Positions 8,009-16,288 are shown, counted from the first letter of the stretch. The stretch is DNA of 64,000 bases from Streptomyces sp. GS7 (GCF_009834125.1 NZ_CP047146.1:4147501-4211500); one strand, 5' to 3'. The notes: generated by a model not told the origin, from the sequence alone. Translations and numbers: made by a program.

Positions 8009-8443
8009 ATGGCCACCGCCGACCGCTTCCGCGCCGCCGTCGACGCCCGTGACCTCGCCGCGCTGGACGACCTGTTCACCGACGACGTCCGCTTCTACAG
8101 CCCCGTGAAGTTCACGCCCTTCGAGGGCAAGCCGATGGTGCTGGGCCTGTTCGGGGTCCTGCTGCGGACCTTCCAGGACTTCCGCTACGTCGGCGACTAC
8201 ACCGGCACCGCGCAGACCAGCGCCAACACCCCCGCCGACGCACCCTCGGCCGTCCTGCTCTTCCGCGCCACAGCGGGCGGCAGGCAGATCCACGGCATCG
8301 ACCTGCTGCACTTCGCCGACGACGGCCGGATCAAGGAGTTCACGGTCATGGTCCGCCCGCAGTCCGCCGTCCACGCCCTCGGCGAGGCGGTCCACGCCGG
8401 ACTCGTCGCCGACGGACTCGCACCAGCGCCCGCCAATCACTGA
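8009..8443 (+). CDS. SnoaL-like / NTF2-fold protein
   Basis: A 144-residue single-domain protein with the NTF2/SnoaL start (DRFRAAVDARDLAALDDLFTDDVRFYSP) and the closing sheet (IHGIDLLHFADDGRIKEFTVMVRP). The fold hosts isomerases, cyclases and ligand-binding proteins, so the reaction cannot be named. AGGAGG is placed 7 nt before ATG 8009. It is first in a rightward operon with a membrane protein and a carotenoid oxygenase, under the PadR-type operator. Confidence 0.8.
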   Translation: MATADRFRAAVDARDLAALDDLFTDDVRFYSPVKFTPFEGKPMVLGLFGVLLRTFQDFRYVGDYTGTAQTSANTPADAPSAVLLFRATAGGRQIHGIDLLHFADDGRIKEFTVMVRPQSAVHALGEAVHAGLVADGLAPAPANH

Positions 8444-8477
8444 GCCCCAGCCATCCCATCCCACCAAGGAACGCACC

Positions 8478-9782
8478 ATGCCCGCTCGCCCCCCGTCGTC
8501 CGTGCTCCGCAGCCCACGCCTGTGGACAGGCTCCGGCCTCATCCTGGCCATCGTCGCCACCGCCTTCGCGCTGCTCTACGTCGGCGGCAACCTCAACCCG
8601 AGGGGGCATCTGCGCGACCTGCCCATCGCCCTGGTCAACAGCGACCAGGGCGCGGACGCCAGCGGCACGCACCTCAACCTCGGGGACCAGATTGCTACCG
8701 GGATCGAGCACTCCACCGGTAACCACGCCATCGCCTGGCAGCCGATGACCCGCCAGGAAGCCGATCAACTCATCGGCCAGGGCAAGGTGTTCGGGGCACT
8801 CGTCGTCCCGCCGGACTTCACCTCCACCCTCACCGCCCTGACCGTCCCCGGCACCTCGCAGAGCCCCGCACGCCCGGTCCTCAGCGTGCTCACCAACCAG
8901 TCCGCCGGCAGCATCGGTTCATCCATGGCCAGCCAGGCTGCCCAGCAGGCCGCCCACGCCGCGTCCACCCGGATCGGCGCCCAACTCCTCGGCCAGGCAG
9001 GAAAGCAGGGCGCCACACTGCCGCCCGCCGCCGAACTCCTGCTCGCCGACCCGGTCACCGTTCAGGTCGCCGACGGCCACCCGCTGGGCACGCACAGCGG
9101 CCTGGGACTCTCCGCCTTCTACTACTCCCTCGTCCTGGTCGTCTGCGGGATGCTCGGCGCCAACGTCATCAACTCCCAGGTCGACACCGCCCTCGGCTAC
9201 CTGCACAACGACATCGGACCGTTCCGCCAGCGCATGCCCGTCCAGCACACCAGCCGCACCCGCACGCTCGCGACGGGCATCGTGCTCATGGCAGGGCTCT
9301 CCGTCCTCATGGGTTCGCTGGTCGAGACCACCACCGTCGGCGTGCTCGGCATGGACGCCTCCCACCTCGGCCTGCTGTGGCTCTACTCGGTCGCGACGAT
9401 CGCCGTCGTCGGCATCGGTGGCCTCTCACTCCTCGCCGCGTTCGGCACACCGGGCATGCTGCTGCTAACCCTCATCTTCATCGCCATGGCCGTCCCCACC
9501 TCCGGCGCGACCGTGCCGCTGCAGGCACTCCCCGGCTTCTTCCGCACGCTTGCGGAGTTCGAGCCGCTGCGGCAGATCGCCGGCGGCATGCGCTCGATCC
9601 TCTACTACGACGCCCGAGCCGACGCCGGTCTCGCCCGCGCGTGGTCCGCGATGGGCATCGCCCTGGTGGCGGCCGCCCTGTTCGGCTTCGCCGTCGCCCG
9701 CTTCTACGACCGACGAGGGCTGCACCGCATTCCCCTCCCGGCGGGCCCGGCGGCCACTGCCCAGCCCGCGGCGGCGCACTGA
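8478..9782 (+). CDS. YhgE/Pip-type ABC-2-like membrane protein (DUF3533-like)
   Basis: A 434-residue membrane protein: TM1 at about residues 17-36, a 170-residue extracytoplasmic domain beginning DLPIALVNSDQGA, then five TM segments from about residue 215 in the ABC-2 permease pattern. The VNxDxGA motif after TM1 is typical of the YhgE/Pip family, whose members act in export or phage adsorption without their own ATPase. It lies 34 bp after the SnoaL-like gene and 118 bp before the carotenoid oxygenase. A 24-base piece of this gene, plus flanking similarity, is repeated after its stop. Confidence 0.8.
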   Translation: MPARPPSSVLRSPRLWTGSGLILAIVATAFALLYVGGNLNPRGHLRDLPIALVNSDQGADASGTHLNLGDQIATGIEHSTGNHAIAWQPMTRQEADQLIGQGKVFGALVVPPDFTSTLTALTVPGTSQSPARPVLSVLTNQSAGSIGSSMASQAAQQAAHAASTRIGAQLLGQAGKQGATLPPAAELLLADPVTVQVADGHPLGTHSGLGLSAFYYSLVLVVCGMLGANVINSQVDTALGYLHNDIGPFRQRMPVQHTSRTRTLATGIVLMAGLSVLMGSLVETTTVGVLGMDASHLGLLWLYSVATIAVVGIGGLSLLAAFGTPGMLLLTLIFIAMAVPTSGATVPLQALPGFFRTLAEFEPLRQIAGGMRSILYYDARADAGLARAWSAMGIALVAAALFGFAVARFYDRRGLHRIPLPAGPAATAQPAAAH

Positions 9783-9805
9783 CCAACGGCCGGCGGCACC
9801 GACGC

Positions 9806-9877
9806 GCACTCGTCGTCCCGCCGGACTTCCCCCACTCTCAACGCCCCGACCGTCCCCGGCACCTCACACAGTCCCGT
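9806..9877 (+). repeat. Degenerate duplicate of an internal segment of the YhgE-like gene
   Basis: Bases 9806-9829 are identical to 8796-8819, and an 18-base block (gaccgtccccggcacctc) is also shared with the gene near 8839-8856, with small indels between. The segment corresponds to ALVVPPDFTSTLTALTVPG in the protein but is out of any frame here. It looks like the scar of a former tandem duplication upstream of the carotenoid oxygenase gene. Confidence 0.75.
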
Positions 9878-9900
9878 CCACACACAGCTTGGAGTCAACC

Positions 9901-11244
9901 ATGACCACCGTTCCCCATCTGCTGGGCGCCTTCGCCCCCGTCCAGGACGAACTGACCGTCACTGAACTGCAGGTCACCGGCGCGATCCCGCCCGAGCTGA
10001 CCGGCTGGTACCTGCGCAACGGACCCAATCCCCACCAGGCCACCTCCGCACACTGGTGGCTGGGCGACGGAATGGTCCACGGCGTGCGCCTGGAGGCCGG
10101 CCGGGCCGCCTCCTACCGCAACCGCTGGGTTCAGACCGCCATCTTGACGCGCGGCGCCGAACTCCGTGACGCACAGGGCAAGCGCGACCTCCTCGCAGGC
10201 GTCGCCAACACCCACGTCGTCCGCCATGCCGGACGTACCCTCGCCCTGATCGAATCCTCCTTCCCCTACCAGCTGGACATGCGCAGGGGCAACGAGCTGG
10301 CCACCATCGGCGCCTACGACTTCCACGGCCGGCTCCACACCCCGATGACCGCCCATCCCAAGACCTGTGCCACCACCGGTGAGCTGCACTTCTTCGGCTA
10401 CGGTGCGGGACCGGACGAGACCCCACTGACCTACCACCGTGCCGACGCACAGGGAGAGCTGACGGTCAGCCGGCCCGTGGACGTCGGCGCACCAACGCTG
10501 ATGCACGATTTCCACCTCACCTCCCGCCACGTCGTCTTCATGGACCTGCCGATGGTCTTCGACCTGCCCAAGGCGGTGGCCGGCGACCGTGGCCTGCCCT
10601 ACACCTGGACCCCCGACTACGGCGCGCGCCTGGGTGTCCTGAACCGAGAGGACCCCTACGGCCCGGTGCGCTGGTTCGACATCGCTCCTTGCTACGTCTT
10701 CCACACGCTCAACGCCCACGAGGACGCCGACGGACAGCGCCTGACCTTGTACGCCATCCGCTACGACCATGTGGGCGAGAACGTGGACGTCAACGGCCAT
10801 GGATCCCTCTGGCGATGGACGATCGACCTGGCCACCGGAACCGTGCGCGAGGAGCAGCTCGACGATCGCCGAGCAGAATTCCCCCGCATCGACGACCGCC
10901 TCGCGGGCCTCCCCGCCCGCTACGGTTACGCCACTACCCTCAGATCTCCCGAAGGTTCCGACTGCCAGGGCGCGATCCACCGCTACGACCTGCACTCCGG
11001 CACGACAGTCAGCCACTCCTTCGCGGCAGGGCGCACCCCGGGCGAAGCCACTTTCGTCCCCGCGAACAGTGCTCCCGGAAGCTCGGGCTGGCTGATGACC
11101 TACGTCTACGACGCCGCCACCGACCGAAGCGACCTGGTCATACTCGACGCCGACGACCTGACCGCGCCACCCACCGCCACCATCCACCTGCCACGCCGTG
11201 TCCCCGTCGGCTTCCACGGCAACTGGCTCCCCGACCAGCGCTGA
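9901..11244 (+). CDS. Carotenoid cleavage oxygenase family protein
   Basis: A 447-residue non-heme iron(II) oxygenase of the RPE65/carotenoid cleavage family, which splits conjugated double bonds of carotenoids, stilbenes or similar phenylpropenes with O2. The N-terminal GWYLRNGPNP signature and all four iron-ligand histidine contexts are visible: TAHPKTCATTGE, LMHDFHLTSRH, CYVFHTLNAHED and the C-terminal VGFHGNW. GGAG lies 6 nt before ATG 9901. Third gene of the PadR-controlled operon; no carotenoid biosynthesis gene is nearby, so the substrate is open. A strong terminator follows. Confidence 0.9.
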   Translation: MTTVPHLLGAFAPVQDELTVTELQVTGAIPPELTGWYLRNGPNPHQATSAHWWLGDGMVHGVRLEAGRAASYRNRWVQTAILTRGAELRDAQGKRDLLAGVANTHVVRHAGRTLALIESSFPYQLDMRRGNELATIGAYDFHGRLHTPMTAHPKTCATTGELHFFGYGAGPDETPLTYHRADAQGELTVSRPVDVGAPTLMHDFHLTSRHVVFMDLPMVFDLPKAVAGDRGLPYTWTPDYGARLGVLNREDPYGPVRWFDIAPCYVFHTLNAHEDADGQRLTLYAIRYDHVGENVDVNGHGSLWRWTIDLATGTVREEQLDDRRAEFPRIDDRLAGLPARYGYATTLRSPEGSDCQGAIHRYDLHSGTTVSHSFAAGRTPGEATFVPANSAPGSSGWLMTYVYDAATDRSDLVILDADDLTAPPTATIHLPRRVPVGFHGNWLPDQR

Positions 11245-11262
11245 CGTAGACAAGTCCGGGAC

Positions 11263-11301
11263 GGGTGTGTGCCTGGGTGCACGGTGCTGAGGCACACACC
11301 C
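11263..11301. terminator. Strong hairpin after the carotenoid oxygenase gene
   Basis: Perfect 11-bp inverted repeat GGGTGTGTGCC / GGCACACACCC with a 17-nt loop, 18 bp after the stop codon. It is the likely end of the 8009-11244 operon. Confidence 0.7.
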
Positions 11302-11357
11302 GCCCGATGGGTCGGCTGCGCAAGACCCCGCGGACTGTCCGGCCTCAGCCGGTAGAG

Positions 11358-11378
11358 GCGCCCGCACATATCGGGCGC
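11358..11378. terminator. Second hairpin followed by a short T-run
   Basis: GCGCCCG / CGGGCGC, 7-nt loop, with ...CCGTTTT a few bases later. It may be a backup rightward terminator. The remaining bases up to 11575 contain a short open stretch (FPTTLTACLIQAGLDMND) but no supportable gene. Confidence 0.4.
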
Positions 11379-11575
11379 ACCCGTTTTCCAACTACCCTCA
11401 CGGCCTGCCTCATCCAGGCCGGCCTGGACATGAACGACTGACCTTGTCGACACCGACATCACGCATTCAACTTCAGTAGTGGTGGGAGCTAGGTGTGTGG
11501 TGGGTTCGTGGTGCAACACCCTGCTGGACTGCTGGACGTCCGGGCGGGTGGACCGTGTGGTGGGGCCGGGCCGGG

Positions 11576-11803
11576 TCAGTCTTGGCTAGTGGGGGTCGTG
11601 CCGCGGACCTGGAGGCCGTTGAGGAGGTCGTGCGTCGCTGCGGCGATGGCGTCCACGGCGTGGTCGAATACCTCGCGGTTGTGGGCCGCCGGGGCGCGGA
11701 ATCCGGAGACCTTGCGGACGTACTGCAAGGCGGCGGCGCGGATGTCCTCGTCGGTCACGGCGGGCGTGGTGGGTGGGCGGAGGGTCTTGATGCTGCGGCA
11801 CAT
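11576..11803 (-). CDS. DUF2277-family protein
   Basis: A 75-residue protein starting MCRSIKTLRPPTTPAVTDED, continuing AALQYVRKVSGFRAPAAHN and FDHAVDAIAAAT, the diagnostic pattern of DUF2277. The family has no known biochemical role; the invariant N-terminal Cys and the RKVSGFRAPA segment are intact. It sits 52 bp behind the AlkB-type gene in the same direction, so it probably shares the alkylation-repair transcript. Confidence 0.85.
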   Translation of the reverse strand: MCRSIKTLRPPTTPAVTDEDIRAAALQYVRKVSGFRAPAAHNREVFDHAVDAIAAATHDLLNGLQVRGTTPTSQD

Positions 11804-11855
11804 GCGTCCAGTCTGCCGCTTGAGGCCGGTGGACGGTGACCGGTGCCGGTGGCGA

Positions 11856-12635
11856 TCAGCTGAGGCCGGTGACGCGCATGGTGATGTTGAGGCGACCCGA
11901 GTTCAGGCCGGTCGCCGGGTCGCCGGTGCCCGGATAGACCTTGGGAACGCCGTGGTATGCGAAGCGGGACGGTCCACCGAAGACGAACAGGTCGCCTGAT
12001 GTCAGTTCGATGTCGGTGTACGGCTGCGTGCGCGTCTCGGTGTTGCCGAAGCGGAAGACGCAGGTGTCGCCGATACTGAGCGAGACGACCGGCGCGCTGG
12101 AGCGTTCCTCTTTGTCCTGGTGCATGCCGAGCTTCGCCTGGGCGTCGTAGAAGTTGATCAGCGCGGTGTCGGGGGCGTACGCGTCGCCGGCAGCGGCATC
12201 CTGATAGGCGTCGACGAGGGCGCGGCGGCCCAACACGACCATCCAGTCCGGGAATTCGGCGACCCGGGCGCCGTTCACGTCGTCCGCGGTGCGGGTGTAT
12301 GCGTACGGCTGCCAGTGCCAGCCGATGCACACCGTCTGGACGGACATCACGCCGCCGCGCGGGAGTCTTGTGTGCCGGATGGGGGCCGGGCCGCGCGCCC
12401 AGCTGCGGCAGGCCGTGACCAGCTCGCGCTGCTCGGCGAGGGACAGCCAGCCGGGGAGGTGGACGGCACCGGGGGCGAGTTCTCGACGGGGGAATTCTTG
12501 GGCGGGGGTGAGGTGCTCGGCGCTTGCTGGTTGGTCGTTCGGTCGCCCCTCGGGTCGCGTGCGCGGATGTGACGGCGGTGCGTCAGGCCCCTTGAGCTGC
12601 CCGAAGTCCTCGAAGCCGGGGAGTGGGGTGCTCAT
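11856..12635 (-). CDS. alkB: AlkB-like 2OG-Fe(II) dioxygenase
   Basis: 259 residues from ATG 12635 (MSTPLPGFEDF); the open frame extends upstream but is low-complexity Pro-rich, so I did not include it. AlkB enzymes oxidatively remove methyl groups from 1-methyladenine and 3-methylcytosine in DNA or RNA with 2-oxoglutarate, O2 and Fe(II). Visible: the substrate-lid core, the HxD iron motif in GMHQDKEE, the distal His in YHGVPKVYPG, and the 2OG-binding Arg in RLNITMRVTG. It lies downstream of an ogt-type gene and an unknown gene in one direction, an adaptive-response-like arrangement. Confidence 0.85.
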   Translation of the reverse strand: MSTPLPGFEDFGQLKGPDAPPSHPRTRPEGRPNDQPASAEHLTPAQEFPRRELAPGAVHLPGWLSLAEQRELVTACRSWARGPAPIRHTRLPRGGVMSVQTVCIGWHWQPYAYTRTADDVNGARVAEFPDWMVVLGRRALVDAYQDAAAGDAYAPDTALINFYDAQAKLGMHQDKEERSSAPVVSLSIGDTCVFRFGNTETRTQPYTDIELTSGDLFVFGGPSRFAYHGVPKVYPGTGDPATGLNSGRLNITMRVTGLS

Positions 12636-12788
12636 GTGCTGCTGACCTGCCTCGGGGCGGATGGGGGGTGGGGACGCGTCTGGACCTGGATCAGGGCCTG
12701 GGCCTGGGGCAGGTGCCGTGGCGGGGCCATTCTGTTCTTTCAGGGTGCCATGGGATGGAGTGATGGGTGGTGGGGCGGGGTGGGGGGC

Positions 12789-12870
12789 TTCGTGTATCGG
12801 GGATTGCTTTGTGTACCGGGGGTGCTTCATATACCGGGGGGTGCTTCATGTACTGGGGGCGTTTCGTGTC
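12789..12870 (+). repeat. Four imperfect 18-19 bp tandem repeats
   Basis: Units at 12789, 12808, 12826 and 12845 follow the pattern TTC(G/A)TGTA(C/T)CGGGGG.TGC and a partial fifth follows. They overlap the C-terminal codons of the unknown gene ending at 12827 and extend into the spacer before alkB, producing HEAPP-like repeats in the encoded tail. Slippage here would change the tail length or the alkB leader. Confidence 0.7.
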
Positions 12871-13483
12871 GCGTCGTGGTGGTCACCCAGCCGCGGGCGA
12901 TGGCCCAGGTGCCGCCGCCTGCCGTGGCGCCACGCATGCCCTCCCGCGTTGGGGGGCCGGCCAGGGCGGCGAGTCGGGAGTGGCCGAGAGACGCGAAGCC
13001 GAAGGTCCGGGCCGGTTCCCAGTCGGTGCTGTGGTGGAGTCGGCGGCTCATCTGGGCCCAGCCCAGTGGCGCCGCGGCAACCACCCAGGCGTCCGGCTGT
13101 CCGGCGGTGAAGCGATGGGCGGGGCGCAGCCAGGACGCGGCATGTTCCGGCCAGTCGACCACGGCGAGGACGGTGCGGCCCGTCTTACGCCATGCCTTGG
13201 CGAATGCTGCCGCAGCGGAATGTGATGCCGCGTCCCGGCTGTGTCCGACGGTGACGGTGGCCGGGGTGGGGGGCGTGCTGCGGTGAGGGGTGGCGGTGGA
13301 GGTGTGTGGGGTAGCTGTCAACAGGCCGAGTAGTGCGTCCAGTTCGGCATCGGTGTGCGGGGGTGGGGAGGGGAAGGGGCCGTACGTGGCCGCTTCGTGG
13401 GGTGGGAGGAGGGGGGAGGGGGCGGTGGGGTGGTGGGAGCGGTGGGAGCTGGCCGGCGAGGGGGCGTTCATGGGGGTGGGCAT
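12827..13483 (-). CDS. Unknown protein between ogt and alkB
   Basis: About 218 residues. The N-terminal 80 are Ser/Pro/His-rich and low complexity. The conserved-looking part runs TVTVGHSRDAASHSAAAAFA, TVLAVVDWPEHAASWLRPA, PDAWVVAAAPLGWAQMSRRL, then FGFASLGHSRLAALAG. This pattern of beta strands and small loops resembles a periplasmic-binding-like or Rossmann-type alpha/beta fold, and Streptomyces homologues are sometimes named substrate-binding proteins, which I cannot confirm because no clear signal peptide is seen. Start 13483 lies 5 bp after the ogt stop, indicating translational coupling. The C-terminus runs into the tandem repeats. A role in alkylation response is inferred only from position. 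Confidence 0.6.
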   Translation of the reverse strand: MPTPMNAPSPASSHRSHHPTAPSPLLPPHEAATYGPFPSPPPHTDAELDALLGLLTATPHTSTATPHRSTPPTPATVTVGHSRDAASHSAAAAFAKAWRKTGRTVLAVVDWPEHAASWLRPAHRFTAGQPDAWVVAAAPLGWAQMSRRLHHSTDWEPARTFGFASLGHSRLAALAGPPTREGMRGATAGGGTWAIARGWVTTTTRHETPPVHEAPPGI

Positions 13484-13487
13484 GGCG

Positions 13488-14087
13488 TCAGATGAGGGTG
13501 GGCGGGAGGGCGCCTTCGTGTGTGAGCAGGGCGGCCTTCCGCTCGACACCTGCCGCGTAGCCGCGCATGGTGCCGTCGGCGCCGATCACGCGATGGCAGG
13601 GGCGCAGCAGGAGCAAGGGGTTCGCCCCGATCGCGGTGGCCAGCGCGCGAACGTCCGCTTGCCGTACGCCGACGGTGCCGGCGAGCCGACCGTATGTGGT
13701 CGTGGTCCCGTACGGGATGTCCTCCAGCGCCTGCCAGATGCGTTCCTGGAAGGCGGTGCCGTTGGTGCGGTACTCCAGGTCGAAGCGGGTGAGCCCGCCG
13801 GCGAAGTAGGCGCGGAGCTGCCGGATGGCCTCGGCGAAAGGCCGGGGAGTGTGGTGCCACTGTGGTCGTACGGCGGCGGCGCCGCGCTGTCCGGGCATGG
13901 AGAGCGAGGTCAGGGCGATGCCGCCGGGGGCGGTGGGGGAGTCCACGCCGACGAGCAGCAGCTCACCGAGGGGGCTGTCCAGGGTGGTGTAGCGGGTGGT
14001 GGCGGGAGCAGCAGCGGCGGCGGTGGGCTTGGCCGTGGTGGCCGTGGTGGCCGTGGTGGCCGTGGTAGTGCTGTGGTGGGCGGTCAT
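13488..14087 (-). CDS. ogt: Methylated-DNA-protein-cysteine methyltransferase
   Basis: 199 residues. Transfers the alkyl group from O6-alkylguanine in DNA to its own Cys in a suicide reaction. The C-terminal ATase domain shows FQERIWQALEDIPYGTTTTYG (with the DNA-binding helix after it) and the active site LLRPCHRVIGADG. AAGGA lies 6 nt before ATG 14087; a further ATG at 14111 has none. The N-terminal 30 residues are a TTATTATTA-type stretch encoded by a 9-bp tandem repeat, unlike normal family members. It heads the leftward ogt-unknown-alkB-DUF2277 cluster. Confidence 0.9.
   Translation of the reverse strand: MTAHHSTTTATTATTATTAKPTAAAAAPATTRYTTLDSPLGELLLVGVDSPTAPGGIALTSLSMPGQRGAAAVRPQWHHTPRPFAEAIRQLRAYFAGGLTRFDLEYRTNGTAFQERIWQALEDIPYGTTTTYGRLAGTVGVRQADVRALATAIGANPLLLLRPCHRVIGADGTMRGYAAGVERKAALLTHEGALPPTLI
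14032..14067 (+). repeat. 9-bp tandem repeat inside the ogt N-terminal coding region
   Basis: Four copies of GCCGTGGTG, the last ending in A. The unit length is a multiple of three, so copy changes would alter the Ala/Thr tract length without breaking the frame. Confidence 0.8.
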
Positions 14088-14292
14088 GTCGTGTCCTTGG
14101 TCGTGCGTCACCTGGGCTTTCTTCGAGTGTGCGGGCTTTCGGGCGCGCTGACTGGCGGGAATCGGACGTGGCGGTCGGTGGGTCGTGGGGCGGGGTGGGG
14201 CGGTGCTGCGGGTGCGGTCTCGTGACCTGTGGCGAGGAGAGTGCCATGGTCCCGAGTGTGCGGTGGGGGTGTGCGGGAGGCCGTTGAGGTGG

Positions 14293-15084
14293 CTAGGTCA
14301 GGCCCAGGCCCAGGCGGACCGCGCGCTCCACAGGGGAGTGGGTGCCGTCGCTGCGGTCCAGGTCGAGCGGGCCGGTCGGTATCAGTGGGGGCTGGGCCAG
14401 GAACCGCGGCGCCGTGCCGCGGTGGGGCTGGGCGGCGTGGATCAGGAACGGGTGGCAGAGGTAGACGTCACCGGCCTGTCCGGTGGCGAGCGCCAGCGGC
14501 CGATGCGGCGCGTCGAGTTGGCCCGCCTCGTCCATCGCCGTGCAGAGGGAGAAGAGATCCATACCTGACTCACCCGCGGGCTGCAGGAACGACGGGACGT
14601 CGAGATGGGAGCCGACCTTGATTCTGGTCGGGGCGGTCTCGTCGTCGACGTCGGAGAAGAGGAACAGCATCAGCAGGGCACGGCCGCGGGAGGTGAGGTT
14701 GAGCCAGTACCCCGACTCCCCTTCGGGGGTGTAGCTGCCGTCCATGTGCCATCCGGCGTCGCCAGGGTCGGCCGGGTGCGGGAAGCGGATGGGGAACGTG
14801 CCGAGCCCGACACGTGGTACCCAGCGGCCCGGGCCGACGAGTTGGTCGAAGGCGCCGTGCAGGCGCTCGGTGGTGGCCGCCCGCTGGAACGGCTCGTTCG
14901 CGTAGCCTTCGAGCCTGACCACGGGCTCGGTCCAGGACGCCGGGTCGTCCGGGTCGAGCCCGGTCTCGCGCCACAGGAACGCCCGGCACTCGTTCGCGAG
15001 TGAGCGCGGGAAGGCCTCCGGTAGCCGGACAAAGCCGTTCGTGACGAACTGTTCGATCTGATCTGCGGTCAGCACATCCCCCAT
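14293..15084 (-). CDS. Phytanoyl-CoA dioxygenase (PhyH) family protein
   Basis: 263 residues from ATG 15084 (MGDVLTADQIEQF). PhyH-type enzymes are Fe(II)/2-oxoglutarate oxygenases that hydroxylate small molecules, often in natural-product pathways. The N-terminal FVTNGFVRLPEAFP segment, the iron-binding HxD of GWHMDGSY (about residues 112-119), the distal His in YLCHPFLIHAAQPH and the 2OG-binding Arg in APRFLAQPP are visible. It reads in the same direction as the repair cluster, but the 205-bp gap to ogt suggests a separate unit. Substrate unknown. Confidence 0.8.
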   Translation of the reverse strand: MGDVLTADQIEQFVTNGFVRLPEAFPRSLANECRAFLWRETGLDPDDPASWTEPVVRLEGYANEPFQRAATTERLHGAFDQLVGPGRWVPRVGLGTFPIRFPHPADPGDAGWHMDGSYTPEGESGYWLNLTSRGRALLMLFLFSDVDDETAPTRIKVGSHLDVPSFLQPAGESGMDLFSLCTAMDEAGQLDAPHRPLALATGQAGDVYLCHPFLIHAAQPHRGTAPRFLAQPPLIPTGPLDLDRSDGTHSPVERAVRLGLGLT

Positions 15085-15228
15085 GCCACCGATTCTCGGC
15101 GCGCTCGCGGGGATCGGCAACCGAGTTTCGCCGGAGCCCGGCGGACGCCCCCGGCGACGGCGAGCCGCTGCCGACCTCGCAGGCCAGGCCGCACCATGCC
15201 GGCGATCCGGTGGTCGGAACGAGCGCCC

Positions 15229-15432
15229 TCAGGCCGCCTCGACGACCTCCGAGACCTCAGCGCGCACCGCTACCGTCCAGATCTCCAACAGCACCGCATA
15301 CTCCGCCATGTCCTGCGCCGTCCACGCCAGGTCACGCCGGGCGCGCACAAAACGCCGGATCGAGTCGTTGGCTTCGGAGGCAGGAACGGGCACACCCGTA
15401 GGAGCGGGAGGAGTTGGGGACATGTGAGACAT
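15229..15432 (-). CDS. Small hypothetical protein
   Basis: 67 residues, beginning MSHMSPTPPAPTGVPVP and ending in a helical segment (NDSIRRFVRARRDLAWTAQD, MAEYAVLLEIWTVAVRAE). The amphipathic, Trp-containing helical half looks like a real small protein and its codon usage fits the neighbours, but I do not recognise a family. The frame extends upstream to 15537; I used the Met before the conserved-looking part. No strong ribosome binding site. Confidence 0.45.
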   Translation of the reverse strand: MSHMSPTPPAPTGVPVPASEANDSIRRFVRARRDLAWTAQDMAEYAVLLEIWTVAVRAEVSEVVEAA

Positions 15433-15743
15433 GCTAGGGGCAGCCACCGACAACGCATCTCCCCGCGCGTCAGCCATATCCCCACCCAGCCCTCTCCGAA
15501 GATCGCCCCGACCCCACCTCAACTCGCTGACCAGCAACGACCGTCAGCGACTCGCGCTCCCCCTGTTGCCCGCGTGTGTCCAGTCCCACACGCTCCGCGG
15601 TCACCACTCTGTCCGGCCGCTCCCCAGGCGTCAACGGCCCCCCTCGTGATCCGGCCGCCGCCCACCTGGACCCGGTTGCACCAGACGACGCGCCGACCAC
15701 GGCCCCCCGTCCGCCCGTGTGCTGCTGATCAGTGCGGGAGCCG
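15433..15743. other. Gene-free spacer
   Basis: 311 bases of Pro/Arg-coding-like composition on both strands with no start, motif or hairpin that I could support. Confidence 0.4.
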
Positions 15744-16121
15744 TCAGCGGAGGAACAGGCAGAAGGGATGACCTGCCGGGTCGAGGAGCACCCGGACATC
15801 GTCCTGTGGCTGGAATTCCGCCCGTTTCGCTCCCGCGGCGACCGCGAACGCCTCGCCCTCGTCGAGGTCGTCGACCCGGATGTCGAGATGCAGCATCTTC
15901 TGCTGTTCGCCGCCCTGCTCGGGCCACACCGGCGGCCGATACCCGGCTTCGGACTGGAACGAGAGCCCGGTGCCTCCCCCCGGAGACGTGAGCAGCACCC
16001 AGTCCGTTTCGCTGAGTGTCACCTCCCAGCCCAGGAGCCGCCGATAGAAGTCCGCCAGTGTGTGGGCGTCGGCACAGTCCACGGCCACGGTCGCCAGTGA
16101 GAAGCGACGGTTCCCTGCCAT
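15744..16121 (-). CDS. VOC-family (glyoxalase/bleomycin resistance-like) protein
   Basis: 125 residues from ATG 16121, with GGAGG 4 nt upstream. Two beta-alpha-beta-beta-beta modules of the vicinal oxygen chelate fold: ATVAVDCADAHTLADFYRRL with LGWEVTLSETDWVLL, then MLHLDIRVDDLDEGEAFAVA and VLLDPAGHPFCLF. Such single-domain proteins are often dimeric metalloenzymes or antibiotic-binding proteins; the specific role is not visible. It stands alone. Confidence 0.8.
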   Translation of the reverse strand: MAGNRRFSLATVAVDCADAHTLADFYRRLLGWEVTLSETDWVLLTSPGGGTGLSFQSEAGYRPPVWPEQGGEQQKMLHLDIRVDDLDEGEAFAVAAGAKRAEFQPQDDVRVLLDPAGHPFCLFLR

Positions 16122-16288
16122 GGCCCCTCCTTCTTCCTCTCCCGCTCTCGTTCGCATTCCCTCTCCCGATTCCTCGCCCCGCTCTTACGACGTCGGACCG
16201 GTCGTCGGAGGATGTGCCTGCCGAACGCCCGTGGTGCAAGCGGCGGTTGACCGGATTCCCGGAGGCGCGGTGCTGATCGCCCGCGACA

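Noticed and set aside
12636..12830. N-terminal extension of the AlkB frame to 12830
   Set aside because: The extension is Pro-rich low complexity arising from the repeat region, and family members begin near MSTPLPGFEDF.
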